64,000 nucleotides of DNA. Source: Prevotella sp. GTDB lineage: Bacteria > Bacteroidota > Bacteroidia > Bacteroidales > Bacteroidaceae. Below, one piece after another: positions 8,733 through 16,991 of the stretch (its first letter is position 1; the number at the start of each line of letters is the position of its first letter). The position numbers and the translations under genes were made by a program. The stretch covers positions 40,776-104,775 of the forward strand of contig JAFTFO010000040.1 in the NCBI GenBank assembly GCA_017449495.1, in the 5' to 3' direction. The notes beneath the pieces are model-generated. The model was not told the origin of the DNA. It made no database searches and saw only the letters and a list, made by a program, of their open reading frames with translations.

Positions 8733-10004
8733 ATGAACAAAGGAAAAGTTGATGTCCTGTTGGGTTTGCAATGGGGCGATGAGGGAAAAGGTAAGGTGGT
8801 CGACGTGCTGACCCCCAAGTACGATGTGGTGGCCCGTTTCCAGGGTGGTCCTAATGCCGGCCACACGCTGGAGTTCGAAGGCCAGAAGTATGTGTTGCGC
8901 TCGATTCCATCGGGTATCTTCCAGGGTGGTAAGGTGAACATCATCGGCAATGGCGTGGTGCTCGCTCCAGACCTCTTCATGGACGAGGCTAAGGCCCTCG
9001 AGGCCAGCGGTCACGACCTGCACAGCCGCCTGCACATCTCAAAGAAGGCCCATCTCATCATGCCGACGCACCGTGTGCTCGATGCCGCCTACGAGGCCCA
9101 GAAGGGAAAGAACAAGGTGGGCACCACGGGTAAGGGCATTGGTCCGACCTATACCGATAAGATCAGCCGCAATGGTCTGCGTGTGGGTGATATCCTCGAG
9201 AACTTCCCCGAGAAGTACGCCAAGGCCAAGGCCCGTCATGAGGCCATCCTGAAGTCGCTCAACTTCGACTACGACATCACCGAGGTGGAGAAGAAGTGGC
9301 TCGAGGGCGTTGAATACCTCCGCCAGTTCCCCATCGTCGATTCCGAGCACGAGATCAACAATATTCTCCGTGAGGGCAAAAGCGTGCTCTGCGAGGGCGC
9401 CCAGGGTACGATGCTCGACATCGACTTCGGCAGTTATCCTTTCGTCACCTCGTCCAACACCATCTGCGCCGGAGCTTGTACCGGTCTGGGCATCGGCCCG
9501 AACAAGATTGGCGATGTCTATGGCATCATGAAAGCCTACTGCACCCGTGTTGGTGCTGGTCCTTTCCCCACGGAGTTGTTCGATGAAACGGGCAAGACCA
9601 TCCGTGACCTCGGCCACGAGTATGGTGCAGTGACAGGCCGTGAGCGCCGTTGTGGCTGGATCGACCTTGTCGCCCTGAAGTATTCAATCATGGTCAACGG
9701 TGTCACCCAGCTCATCATGATGAAGAGCGACGTGCTTGATGGCTTCGACACCATCAAGGCCTGCGTAGCCTACAAGCAGAATGGCGTTGAAATCGACTAC
9801 TTCCCTTATAATATAGAAGAAGGTATCGAGCCTGTCTATCAGGAGCTGCCGGGCTGGAAGACGGATATGACGAAGTTCACCAGCGAGGATCAGTTCCCGA
9901 AGGAGTTCAACGATTACATCAAGTTCCTGGAGGCTCAGCTCGAGACACCTATTAAGATTATTTCCATCGGTCCCGATCGCGACCAAACCATCGTTCGTAA
10001 GTAA
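8733..10004 (+). CDS. purA: Adenylosuccinate synthetase
   Basis: The 423-aa enzyme converts IMP and aspartate to adenylosuccinate with GTP hydrolysis, the first committed step of AMP synthesis. The N-terminal [14 protein letters not shown] is the diagnostic P-loop-like signature; [14 protein letters not shown] and [17 protein letters not shown] follow in order. The length is normal. It lies 3 nt after the fur-like gene, and its TAA overlaps the hisS ATG by one base, so the three genes are an operon. This order recurs in Bacteroidales. Confidence 0.97.
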   Translation: MNKGKVDVLLGLQWGDEGKGKVVDVLTPKYDVVARFQGGPNAGHTLEFEGQKYVLRSIPSGIFQGGKVNIIGNGVVLAPDLFMDEAKALEASGHDLHSRLHISKKAHLIMPTHRVLDAAYEAQKGKNKVGTTGKGIGPTYTDKISRNGLRVGDILENFPEKYAKAKARHEAILKSLNFDYDITEVEKKWLEGVEYLRQFPIVDSEHEINNILREGKSVLCEGAQGTMLDIDFGSYPFVTSSNTICAGACTGLGIGPNKIGDVYGIMKAYCTRVGAGPFPTELFDETGKTIRDLGHEYGAVTGRERRCGWIDLVALKYSIMVNGVTQLIMMKSDVLDGFDTIKACVAYKQNGVEIDYFPYNIEEGIEPVYQELPGWKTDMTKFTSEDQFPKEFNDYIKFLEAQLETPIKIISIGPDRDQTIVRK

Positions 10005-11395
10005 TGGCACAGAAACCAAGTATTCCAAAAGGAACGCGTGACTTCGGCCCATCCGAGATGGCCAAGCGCAACTATATCTTCGACACCATCAAACAGGTGT
10101 ACCAGCTCTATGGCTTCCAGCAGATAGAGACACCTGCGATGGAAACCCTCCAGACCCTGATGGGCAAGTACGGCGAAGAGGGCGACAAGTTGCTCTTCAA
10201 AGTACTCAACTCAGGTGACTTCCTTTCAAAGGTCAGCGACCAGGAGATGTCTGCTCTCAAGTCCCAGAACCCGAACAAGGTGGCAGCCATGCTCTGTGAA
10301 AAGGGTCTCCGCTACGACCTCACCGTCCCCTTCGCCCGCTACGTGGTGATGCACCGTGAGGAACTGCAGTTGCCCTTCAAGCGTTATCAGATGCAGCCCG
10401 TGTGGCGGGCTGACCGCCCGCAGAAAGGCCGTTACCGTGAGTTCTGGCAGTTCGACGGTGACATCGTGGGCTCCGACTCCCTGCTTAACGAGGTGGAGCT
10501 GATGCAGATCATCGACACCGTCTTCACCCGTTTCGGGGTGCGTGTGCAGATCAAGATCAACAACCGTAAGATTCTTACAGGAATAGCCGAAGTCATCGGG
10601 GCTGCCGATAAGATCGTCGACATCACCGTCGCCATCGATAAACTCGATAAAATCGGCCTCGACAACGTGAACCAGGAACTTCGTGAGGATGGCCTCTCCG
10701 AGGAACAGATCGCCAAACTTCAGCCTATCATCACCCTCGAAGGTACCAACGAGCAGAAACTTGATACCATCGCCGACGTGCTCAAAGACAGCGAGATCGG
10801 CCTCAAGGGTGTCGATGAAATCCGCTATATCCTTTCCGCCTTATGTCCAGTAGACTGCGGTACTTCCGCAGTCCTCCACAACGAGCTTCAACTCGACCTC
10901 ACGCTGGCCCGTGGCCTGAACTACTACACCGGCGCCATCTTCGAGGTGAAGGCCCTCGACGTACAGATCGGCTCTATCACAGGCGGAGGCCGCTACGACA
11001 ACCTGACGGGCATTTTCGGCATGCCGGGCATCTCTGGTGTGGGCATCTCCTTTGGCGTGGATCGTATCTACGACGTGCTCAACGCTCTCGACTGCTATCC
11101 TAAGGATGCTGTCAACGGCACCCAGCTGCTCTTCATCAACTTCGGTGAGAAAGAGACCGCCTACTGTCTGCCCCTCGTCGCCAAGGCTCGTGAGGCTGGC
11201 ATCCGCACGGAGATATTCCCCGATAGTGCCAAGATGAAGAAGCAGATGTCCTACGCCAATGCCAAGCAGATTCCCTTCGTCGCCCTCGCTGGTGAGAACG
11301 AGATGGCTAAAGGCAAGCTGACCTTAAAGAATATGGTCACAGGAGAACAGCAACTCGTTACAATAGAGGAACTTATCGAAAAGGTTAAATGTTAA
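10004..11395 (+). CDS. hisS: Histidyl-tRNA synthetase
   Basis: A 463-aa class II aminoacyl-tRNA synthetase charging tRNA-His. Motif 1 lies at the N-terminus (PKGTRDFGP), motif 2 is seen around [24 protein letters not shown], and the histidine-specific [15 protein letters not shown] and motif 3 [15 protein letters not shown] follow. The C-terminal anticodon-binding domain is complete. It starts inside the purA stop codon (TAATG), giving translational coupling. Confidence 0.97.
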   Translation: MAQKPSIPKGTRDFGPSEMAKRNYIFDTIKQVYQLYGFQQIETPAMETLQTLMGKYGEEGDKLLFKVLNSGDFLSKVSDQEMSALKSQNPNKVAAMLCEKGLRYDLTVPFARYVVMHREELQLPFKRYQMQPVWRADRPQKGRYREFWQFDGDIVGSDSLLNEVELMQIIDTVFTRFGVRVQIKINNRKILTGIAEVIGAADKIVDITVAIDKLDKIGLDNVNQELREDGLSEEQIAKLQPIITLEGTNEQKLDTIADVLKDSEIGLKGVDEIRYILSALCPVDCGTSAVLHNELQLDLTLARGLNYYTGAIFEVKALDVQIGSITGGGRYDNLTGIFGMPGISGVGISFGVDRIYDVLNALDCYPKDAVNGTQLLFINFGEKETAYCLPLVAKAREAGIRTEIFPDSAKMKKQMSYANAKQIPFVALAGENEMAKGKLTLKNMVTGEQQLVTIEELIEKVKC

Positions 11396-11399
11396 GAAG

Positions 11400-12407
11400 A
11401 TGAGACACCTGAAAAGAATCATCCTTTTAATCTGTGTCATCTGTGGCTTCATGGCTGCGACCCCCGACAAGACCACGACGATCTTCATCATCGGCGACTC
11501 CACCGCTGCCAATAAAGACCTCTCTAAAGGCAAACTCGAGCGTGGTTGGGGGATGGCCCTGCAGTGCTTCTTCGACGATAATATCCTCGTCGACAACCAT
11601 GCTGTCAACGGGCGCTCATCGCTCTCCTTCCTCAACGAAGGTCGCTGGGACAAGGTGCTGGAGCGTCTGAAGCCAGGCGACTATGTCATCATCCAGTTTG
11701 GTCATAACGACGAGAAAGCCCCTAAGGATCGTCACACCGATCCCGGCTCCACCTTCGACTACAATCTGGCCAAGTATGTCCGTGAGACCCGTGAGCATGG
11801 GGGCATCCCGGTGCTGATGAGTTGTGTCGTGCGACGTAACTTTGCCAAGGTCACGCATAAGAACGATGACGACGAGAAACTGCGCAACACCACCTTTGCC
11901 GATGGCGGACTACTCGTAGAGGGTGACTCGCTCGTCGATACCCACGGCCTCTATCGTATTGCGCCCCGTGATGTCGCCGAACGTATGAACTGCCATTTCA
12001 TCGATGCCAATCAGATCACCCACGACCTCGAACAAGGACTTGGCACCGAGGCCTCGAAGAAACTCCACATGTGGTATCTGCCTGATACAGAGCCCACTGA
12101 GCCGAAGGGCAAGCAAGATAATACACATTATAATATATATGGTGCCCATGTCGTTGCCCGCTTGCTGGCCGATGCCCTCTGCGAGGAGATCCCTGTGCTC
12201 AAGGCCTATCGTACCGATGCCAATATCACCGTCGACCGCTTAGGCCGTGGCGAATACATGAACCTCGATGATGCCGTAGCCGCCGCACTGGCTTCCTCAA
12301 AGGCTGAGACTACTATCCAGATTCTCGGAGGCGAGTGGGAGAGACCCCAACTGCCGAAGAAGTCGCGCATCCGTTTCATCCTCCGTCAAGGCGCCACGTT
12401 CAAGTAA
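11400..12407 (+). CDS. SGNH-hydrolase (CE12-like) rhamnogalacturonan acetylesterase with C-terminal stub
   Basis: The 335-aa protein carries a short signal peptide (ILLICVICGFMAATPD) and an SGNH/GDSL esterase domain: GDSTAAN with the nucleophile Ser, the GxND-type block FGHNDEK, and a terminal DNTHYNIYGAH containing the catalytic Asp/His. The pattern fits CE12 rhamnogalacturonan acetylesterases that deacetylate pectin in the periplasm. The last ~65 residues (from about KAYRTDANITVDRLGRGEYM) resemble only the beginning of a CE8 pectin methylesterase. The protein ends where the repeat-bounded island begins, so it may be a truncated CE12-CE8 fusion. It lies 4 nt after hisS. Confidence 0.75.
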   Translation: MRHLKRIILLICVICGFMAATPDKTTTIFIIGDSTAANKDLSKGKLERGWGMALQCFFDDNILVDNHAVNGRSSLSFLNEGRWDKVLERLKPGDYVIIQFGHNDEKAPKDRHTDPGSTFDYNLAKYVRETREHGGIPVLMSCVVRRNFAKVTHKNDDDEKLRNTTFADGGLLVEGDSLVDTHGLYRIAPRDVAERMNCHFIDANQITHDLEQGLGTEASKKLHMWYLPDTEPTEPKGKQDNTHYNIYGAHVVARLLADALCEEIPVLKAYRTDANITVDRLGRGEYMNLDDAVAAALASSKAETTIQILGGEWERPQLPKKSRIRFILRQGATFK

Positions 12408-12434
12408 ACGGCCCTTAAATTTTTTATCGTTAGC

Positions 12435-12496
12435 GTTTGAGTATACGCGAACAACCGTTTGAGTATACGCAAACGGTTGTTTGAGCCAAGGCGAAC
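12435..12496. repeat. Three tandem 22-bp repeats with 12-bp hairpin
   Basis: The unit GTTTGAGTATACGCGAAC recurs at 12435, 12457 and 12479 (the third is degenerate: GTTTGAGCCAAGGCGAAC) at an exact 22-nt period. Within it, AACAACCGTTTG (12450-12461) and CAAACGGTTGTT (12470-12481) form a perfect 12-bp stem with an 8-nt loop. This may terminate the esterase transcript or mark an insertion site. Confidence 0.7.
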
Positions 12497-12656
12497 GGTA
12501 GTAAGGATAGGGTAAAACCCCTGTGATGATGCCTGTTAACCCCTATAAACTGCCATCAGTATCCCTGTTAACAGGCATCATCAACAACATAAGAAGGCAC
12601 CTGTAACAACGATATAAAGCATCAATAACAACATAAGAAGGCACCTGCAACAACAA
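12495..12656. repeat. Left flanking repeat of accessory island
   Basis: The block begins ACGGTAGTAAGGATAGGG and contains a 15-bp inverted repeat, GATGATGCCTGTTAA at 12525-12539 and TTAACAGGCATCATC at 12568-12582. About four degenerate 21-23-nt units of the form GCAyCwryAACAACATAAGAA follow. A closely related copy lies at 16523-16638 in the same orientation, on the other side of the island. Confidence 0.75.
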
Positions 12657-12920
12657 AAGAGCCATTATCACTGAGGTTTTCCCACGTCCTTGCAGCATCA
12701 AAAGCCGCTCAGTAGCGCCATCTGGTGCAGGATAGGTGCAGGATAGTAGCTCTATTTTGAACCTATCCAGCACCGTACTTTGCCTGATTACCAATAACTT
12801 ACACACCTCAGTAGCTCCAATAGCTCTATTTTTTTTGCAACGATAGATATGATGTTTACTCTCCTTAGGCCATCTTGTATGCTATAATATCACACCCGCT
12901 CGAAATAAATCAATTTAAAT
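12657..12920. other. Intergenic stretch without a recognisable gene
   Basis: No supported coding frame is visible. It holds short internal repeats (GGTGCAGGATAG twice; AGCTCTATTTT near 12732 and 12820) and becomes AT-rich towards the promoter at 12921. Confidence 0.5.
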
Positions 12921-12951
12921 TTGGTTATTTCGTTACTTCTTCGTACCTTTG
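12921..12951 (+). promoter_or_regulatory. TTG-N20-TACCTTTG promoter of the accessory island
   Basis: TTG at 12921-12923 and TACCTTTG at 12944-12951 are spaced by exactly 20 nt. It would drive the helicase/DUF4391 remnants and the Fic gene. Confidence 0.7.
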
Positions 12952-13015
12952 CACCTAATCACTGGCACATACCTCAGAGGAGGGCCTGTGTGACTTTGTG
13001 GGTAAAACAACGCAG

Positions 13016-13119
13016 ATGGAGCTAATTAATAATGTAGGTAAGACGCTGCGCGATGACTTGATGCAGCAGTTGCAGCCAGGAAGTCGATTGTCAATAGCGG
13101 CCTCCTGCTTCTCCATCTT
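13016..13119 (+). pseudogene. N-terminal remnant of a PLD/SNF2-type helicase
   Basis: The frame from ATG 13016 gives MELINNVGKTLRDDLMQQLQ followed by PGSRLSIAASCFSI. I recognise this as the start of large helicase proteins with a phospholipase-D-like N-terminus that occur in Bacteroidetes restriction islands. After about 35 residues the similarity stops abruptly, and the next reading frame holds the tail of another protein, so nearly all of the gene is deleted. Recognition is from memory of the family. Confidence 0.5.
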
Positions 13120-13209
13120 GAAAAACGTGCCTGTTCTGAGAAACAGACACGTAAAAGATACGAATTGCATCAACAAATTGTGAAACTAAAAGAAGAATTA
13201 TCCCTGTGA
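13117..13209 (+). pseudogene. C-terminal remnant of a DUF4391-like protein
   Basis: A different frame from the helicase stub reads LEKRACSEKQTRKRYELHQQ and continues IVKLKEELSL to a TGA at 13207. The EKQTRKRxExxxQIxxLKEEL ending resembles the C-terminus of DUF4391 proteins that follow such helicases. The junction with the helicase stub is within a few bases of 13117. The stop lies 3 nt before the Fic start, preserving operon spacing. Confidence 0.45.
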
Positions 13210-13212
13210 GCA

Positions 13213-14094
13213 ATGATAAATAAGAAATCAATTCGATTCTATAAAGACCATAAAGTTCGTGCTGTATGGGACGAGGAGAACAATCATTGGTGGTTCTCCG
13301 TCCTTGATATCGTAGGTGCCATCAACGAGCAGGATGACCACGAGAAAAACCGCAACTATTGGAAGTATCTGAAAGCGAAGTTGCGTAAGAAACAGAGTGA
13401 GGTGGTTAGTGACACTACCCAACTGAAACTGACGGCTTCTGATGGTAAGAAGTACAACACCGATGTTATCAGTCAGGCTGGCGTAGAAGAACTCGCAAAA
13501 TCCATTCGCAACCAGCAGGCTATGGCCTTTCTGGATTGGTTTAAATATAGCGAGAATACTATCGATGGACAAAGTCGAAAGAAGGCCTATACGCTTTGGG
13601 AGAGCAATCTCGTGGCTGATAAAGACGTGGGCAAGGTAAAGTCGTTGCAACAAATACATGCTTTCTTGTTCGGAGGTCTCTATGACTTTGCCGGAAAAAT
13701 CCGCACTAAGACCATCTCAAAAGGCAACACTCTTTTCTGCCTGGCTGAACATCTGCATAATTATCTGAAGACAGTTGAGGCAATGCCAGAGACGACCTTC
13801 GATGAGATTGTAGAAAAGTATGTAGAGATGAACGCTGCCCATCCGTTTATGGAGGGCAATGGGCGTAGCACTCGTATTTGGCTGGACTTGATTTTCAAGA
13901 AACGAATGAAAATGTGCGTAGATTGGAGTAAGATAGATAAACGTGAATACCTGGATGCGATGATAGCAACCCATATTTCTGATAACAGCAAGATTCGTGA
14001 ATTATTAAGACAGGCTCTGACAGACCGCATTAAAGACCGCGAAATCTTTATGAAAGGTATTGACTATTCATATTATTATGAGCAAGAGGATTGA
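13213..14094 (+). CDS. BRO-N domain fused to Fic (FIDO) AMP-transferase
   Basis: This 293-aa protein has two parts. Residues 1-105 form a BRO-N-like domain (VRAVWDEENNHWWFSVLDIV, then KYNTDVISQAGVEELAKSI), a putative DNA-binding module of phage and virus proteins. Residues ~115-290 are a Fic domain with the active-site motif HPFMEGNGRSTR at about 213-224, matching HxFx(D/E)GNGRxxR, so the catalytic His and ATP-binding residues are present. Fic proteins AMPylate target proteins. No antitoxin gene with the inhibitory (S/T)xxxE(G/N) motif is evident next to it. It is the one complete gene in the first part of the collapsed island, and probably a toxin or accessory modifier of the lost restriction system. 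Confidence 0.85.
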   Translation: MINKKSIRFYKDHKVRAVWDEENNHWWFSVLDIVGAINEQDDHEKNRNYWKYLKAKLRKKQSEVVSDTTQLKLTASDGKKYNTDVISQAGVEELAKSIRNQQAMAFLDWFKYSENTIDGQSRKKAYTLWESNLVADKDVGKVKSLQQIHAFLFGGLYDFAGKIRTKTISKGNTLFCLAEHLHNYLKTVEAMPETTFDEIVEKYVEMNAAHPFMEGNGRSTRIWLDLIFKKRMKMCVDWSKIDKREYLDAMIATHISDNSKIRELLRQALTDRIKDREIFMKGIDYSYYYEQED

Positions 14095-14116
14095 AGAAGA
14101 ATAAAACAATACAATA

Positions 14117-14345
14117 ATGGAAAAACTGAATATGCAGACCACCAACGTCGTGGATGAGAATATAAAGAGGATTGGGGAGTTGTTCCCTAATTGCTTGACG
14201 GAACGACTGAATGAGAAAGGACAGCCGGAAACGGCTATCGACTTCGACCAACTCAGACAGGAGTCTCGCCAACGACCAAGTAGCCGACAACTTCGAGCAG
14301 ATATTCGAGTACTATAGTAAAGATACAATCAGAAGAATACTGTAA
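14117..14345 (+). pseudogene. N-terminal remnant of a type III Mod methyltransferase
   Basis: The frame begins MEKLNMQTTNVVDENIKRIG and continues through LFPNCLTERLNEKGQPETAIDFDQLRQE, which matches the start of Bacteroidetes type III (Mod) adenine methyltransferases. It then breaks. In the +1 frame from about 14264, LANDQVADNFEQIFEYYSKD-like sequence runs to a TAA at 14343, apparently the tail of the same or another protein. Target-recognition and catalytic motifs (DPPY, FxGxG) are missing, so no methylation is possible. Confidence 0.55.
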
Positions 14346-14358
14346 AATATGTAAGACT

Positions 14359-15648
14359 ATGGATATGGAAAAATCATGGAGTATTGCCTTGGAATCAATA
14401 GCTATTGTAAGTGTTCTTAGTGCAATAGTGTATGGTGCAATATACGGGCTCTTGAGATTCTATCAAGATTATCGCGAGAGACGAATAATAGAATATGAAA
14501 ATTTTCAAAAATCTTTTGATAATCTTGTTTCGAATTTAACATCAAATAATCCTGCAGCTCAATTGTCAGCAGCCGTACTACTTAGGAGATATTTTAAGGT
14601 CTCACAAGATGACAATTCAGAAATAATTGATTCACGAATCGCACGATTTATTTCTAATAAGGCAAAAAAATATTTGAGACCAATTGACTTGAAATATAAA
14701 AAGGATTTGAGATTAGAAGCGATAAGCGAAATTTCTTCTTTACTACGGAGGTTACCAACAGGTGTTTTTCAAAAAACCTTGGCTGATGGCTTGGGATTTG
14801 CCACAGACTTGTCTTTCTGTGATTTGCAAAAAACAAATTTGCAAGATGTCTTGTTAGATAACAAATATCAAGATATTATTATGAGAAAGACAGATTTTTA
14901 TCTTTCAGATTTATCTTATGCTAATCTCGAAGGTATTGTAGGACATGAAATTATCTTCTATCATGCAATTTTGTTCTGTGCTCGTATAAAGAATTGTGAT
15001 TTTTCGAAGGGCAATTTTAGAGGAGCAGATTTGACTGATGTTTCATTCAAAAGATGTGACCTTTCTGGGGCTGACTTTACAGATGCAGTAAATATTCCAC
15101 CATCAATAAAAGAGGTTCTTAATAATGGTATATTTCCTGAAGCCTGTGTACTTTCCGCGAAGCATGAGTCTAAAGATAAGGCAATCTTTTTCTCTATGCC
15201 AGGTGTGATGTCAAAAACAGACGAGTTGATTACAAAAGATTATAAACAAATATTGGAAAGAAAAGGATATGAAGTCATTTATTATAAGAGTGACGATTAT
15301 CCTCGTTTTGGGCAATTTAATAGAGTGAGACATGATATCATGCGTTCTTCTGGAATGATAGCATTTGGGTTAAAACAAATACACATTCCTCAAGCTTCAT
15401 ATCGTCCAGGAACAAAAGAAGAAACCGAATGGAATGGGAAATGGCTCTCTACTCCTTGGAGTGAAGTAGAGGTTGGTATGGGGTTGATGAGAGGCATGCC
15501 AATACTTCTTGTATGCGATCCAGACATTAATGATGGCGTGTTTGATGGAGGATTAAGCGAATGTTTTGTCGCAAAAGTCTCTACTACAGAAGATTGCAGG
15601 AAAATTGAATATAATAAGTTCGTTGATGAGTGGTTATCCAAGTTATAG
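14359..15648 (+). CDS. Membrane-anchored pentapeptide-repeat protein with NDT/TIR-like C-terminal domain
   Basis: The 429-aa protein has an N-terminal transmembrane helix (about residues 13-34), a charged helical region, pentapeptide repeats at about 145-245 (FSKGNFRGADLTDVSFKRCD, then LSGADFTDA) and a C-terminal ~160-aa domain. That domain opens with IFFSMPGVMSK, has DIMRSSGMIAFG in the middle and STPWSEVEVGMGLMRGMPILL near the end. Its layout resembles nucleoside 2-deoxyribosyltransferases and TIR-like NAD-cleaving domains, in which a Glu in this position (the WSEVE Glu) is catalytic. That assignment is inference. The gene is much more AT-rich than its neighbours and sits between restriction-modification remnants, so a defence effector is plausible. 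Confidence 0.6.
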   Translation: MDMEKSWSIALESIAIVSVLSAIVYGAIYGLLRFYQDYRERRIIEYENFQKSFDNLVSNLTSNNPAAQLSAAVLLRRYFKVSQDDNSEIIDSRIARFISNKAKKYLRPIDLKYKKDLRLEAISEISSLLRRLPTGVFQKTLADGLGFATDLSFCDLQKTNLQDVLLDNKYQDIIMRKTDFYLSDLSYANLEGIVGHEIIFYHAILFCARIKNCDFSKGNFRGADLTDVSFKRCDLSGADFTDAVNIPPSIKEVLNNGIFPEACVLSAKHESKDKAIFFSMPGVMSKTDELITKDYKQILERKGYEVIYYKSDDYPRFGQFNRVRHDIMRSSGMIAFGLKQIHIPQASYRPGTKEETEWNGKWLSTPWSEVEVGMGLMRGMPILLVCDPDINDGVFDGGLSECFVAKVSTTEDCRKIEYNKFVDEWLSKL

Positions 15649-15752
15649 CAGAAAAAGAATAGGGAATCGTTATATATGAAAGGTAACTACATAAATAATT
15701 GTAGAATGAAATTCAAATTAAGGCAAACAACAATTGGTTTAACAATTCATAC
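15649..15752. other. AT-rich spacer upstream of AlbA_2 remnant
   Basis: No coding potential and no clear TAnnTTTG box is seen; it separates the pentapeptide gene from the AlbA_2 remnant. Confidence 0.4.
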
Positions 15753-16475
15753 ATGAAACGAATCTACGAATACGAAGACTTGCAACCAGTATTTTATCGG
15801 TTGCTGCAAGATAAGGAGTCGAGTGACTTGGAGTTTAAGTCGGCGAAAGGGGGATTTCCTCATTCGTTTTGGGAAACGTATTCCTCGTTTGCCAATACGG
15901 ATGGTGGGGCCTTGACTTTAGCATTGGCCTACTCGGAAGAAGAAATAACCAACGAGCGACTTCAACATGCACTGAATATGCATAAGGCTGATATTACAGC
16001 GATGTTGGGACAGATGTGTGCAACACATTTACTTGAGTCTTCTGGTCATGGAAGGGGAACGAAGTCTCATGTTTATGGACTAAATGTTGCTCTTCCAAAG
16101 CCTAATGTTGCTCTTGCAAGTGGTAATGTTGCTCTTAATATGGATACCTCAGAGTCTAATATTGCTCTTCAAGGCGCTAATATGGGACTTAATATCGGAC
16201 TTCCTGATGCTAATATAGGACTTAATGTAGGACTTCCAGAGGCTAATGTTGCTCTTCCAAAACGATACACGAGAGAACAACTTAAAGAGAAAATCAGGGA
16301 AATATGCATGGACTGGGTTACAGTTGACATAATCGCAGCTCGATTAAATAGAGATGTGAGGTACGTTAAGAACCATATACTTCCGCAATTCTCTGACATG
16401 ATAGAAAAGATGTATGACATACCCCATCATCCAAGACAGAAATACAGGACAAAGCAGAAGGAGGACGGAGAATGA
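15753..16475 (+). pseudogene. AlbA_2/Schlafen-type regulator, internally deleted
   Basis: The N-terminus (QDKESSDLEFKSAKGGFPHS, then WETYSSFANTDGGALTLAL) is the start of an AlbA_2/Schlafen-like ATP-binding domain. After about 60 residues it jumps directly to a region typical of the C-terminal part of these proteins (HKADITAMLGQMCATHLLES). The nucleotide-binding core and middle domain of normal ~450-550-aa members are therefore missing, leaving an in-frame 240-aa remnant. A run of short repeats N(V/I)(A/G)L follows at about residues 110-170, then a helix-turn-helix-like tail. The stop overlaps the ATG of the Res remnant (ATGA). It may still be translated, but probably without its original function. 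Confidence 0.6.
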
Positions 16476-16576
16476 AGTTTAAGTTTAAGATACAACAATA
16501 CCAGACGGAGGCGGTGGAGCAGACGGTAGAAAGGATAGGGGAAAACTCCTGTGATGATGCCTGTTTACCCCTATAA
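16472..16576 (+). pseudogene. N-terminal remnant of a type III restriction (Res) subunit
   Basis: From ATG 16472 the frame reads MKFKFKIQQYQTEAVEQTVE, the typical beginning of type III Res DEAD/DEAH proteins (KxQxYQxxAV). It then runs into the right flanking repeat and stops at 16574-16576. The helicase and endonuclease domains are gone. Overlap with the upstream stop shows the original operon arrangement. Confidence 0.5.
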
Positions 16577-16638
16577 ACAGGCATCATCGTCCCTGTTAGG
16601 AGGCATCAGCAACAATATAATGAAGCATCAGCAACAGC
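16523..16638. repeat. Right flanking repeat of accessory island
   Basis: This begins ACGGTAGAAAGGATAGGG and matches the block at 12495 base for base with few changes over about 55 nt. GATGATGCCTGTTTA (16553-16567) and TAAACAGGCATCATC (16574-16588) form a perfect 15-bp stem with a 6-nt loop. Degenerate units GGCATCAGCAACAATATAAT and GCATCAGCAACA follow, as on the left side. Confidence 0.75.
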
Positions 16639-16990
16639 GATGATGGTCACACAAATGGCTCAGGAAGGTGCATCTATGATTTTTGCGTGGCGGTGTCTTC
16701 ATCTGTGAGATGAAGGCCGTTTTTATGCCACCTCTATAGTAAAAGAGCGTTAAAAGCGTAAAAGAATATTAAATTAATGATTAATAACGGCCCGTAAGTC
16801 ACAGTAACGTTTTCCGAATTTCGTAATTTTGCAACCACGAAGCTGCCCCTCCCCCTTACGATTGAAACGCTGCAAAGAAATTTTTCAAGTCATGGAGTAG
16901 GTGTTAGAGCGACGCCCACCCTTTTTCAAACCCTTTATACGAAAACGTTTCAGAAGATACGGGGTGAGTGTTGAAAAGTTTTCTACTTTG
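16639..16990. other. Intergenic stretch without a recognisable gene
   Basis: About 350 nt without a convincing coding frame. TAATTTTG near 16824 fits a promoter box reading rightwards, but nothing coding follows it. A small RNA is possible but I cannot support one. Confidence 0.4.
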
Positions 16991-16991
16991 A

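Noticed and set aside
12998-13183. Reading 12998-13183 as one 61-aa gene
   Set aside because: The frame joins the helicase stub to an out-of-frame segment; the second half makes sense only in the DUF4391 frame.
16824-16990. Small RNA downstream of TAATTTTG
   Set aside because: Only a promoter-like box supports it; I could not find a conserved fold or terminator.
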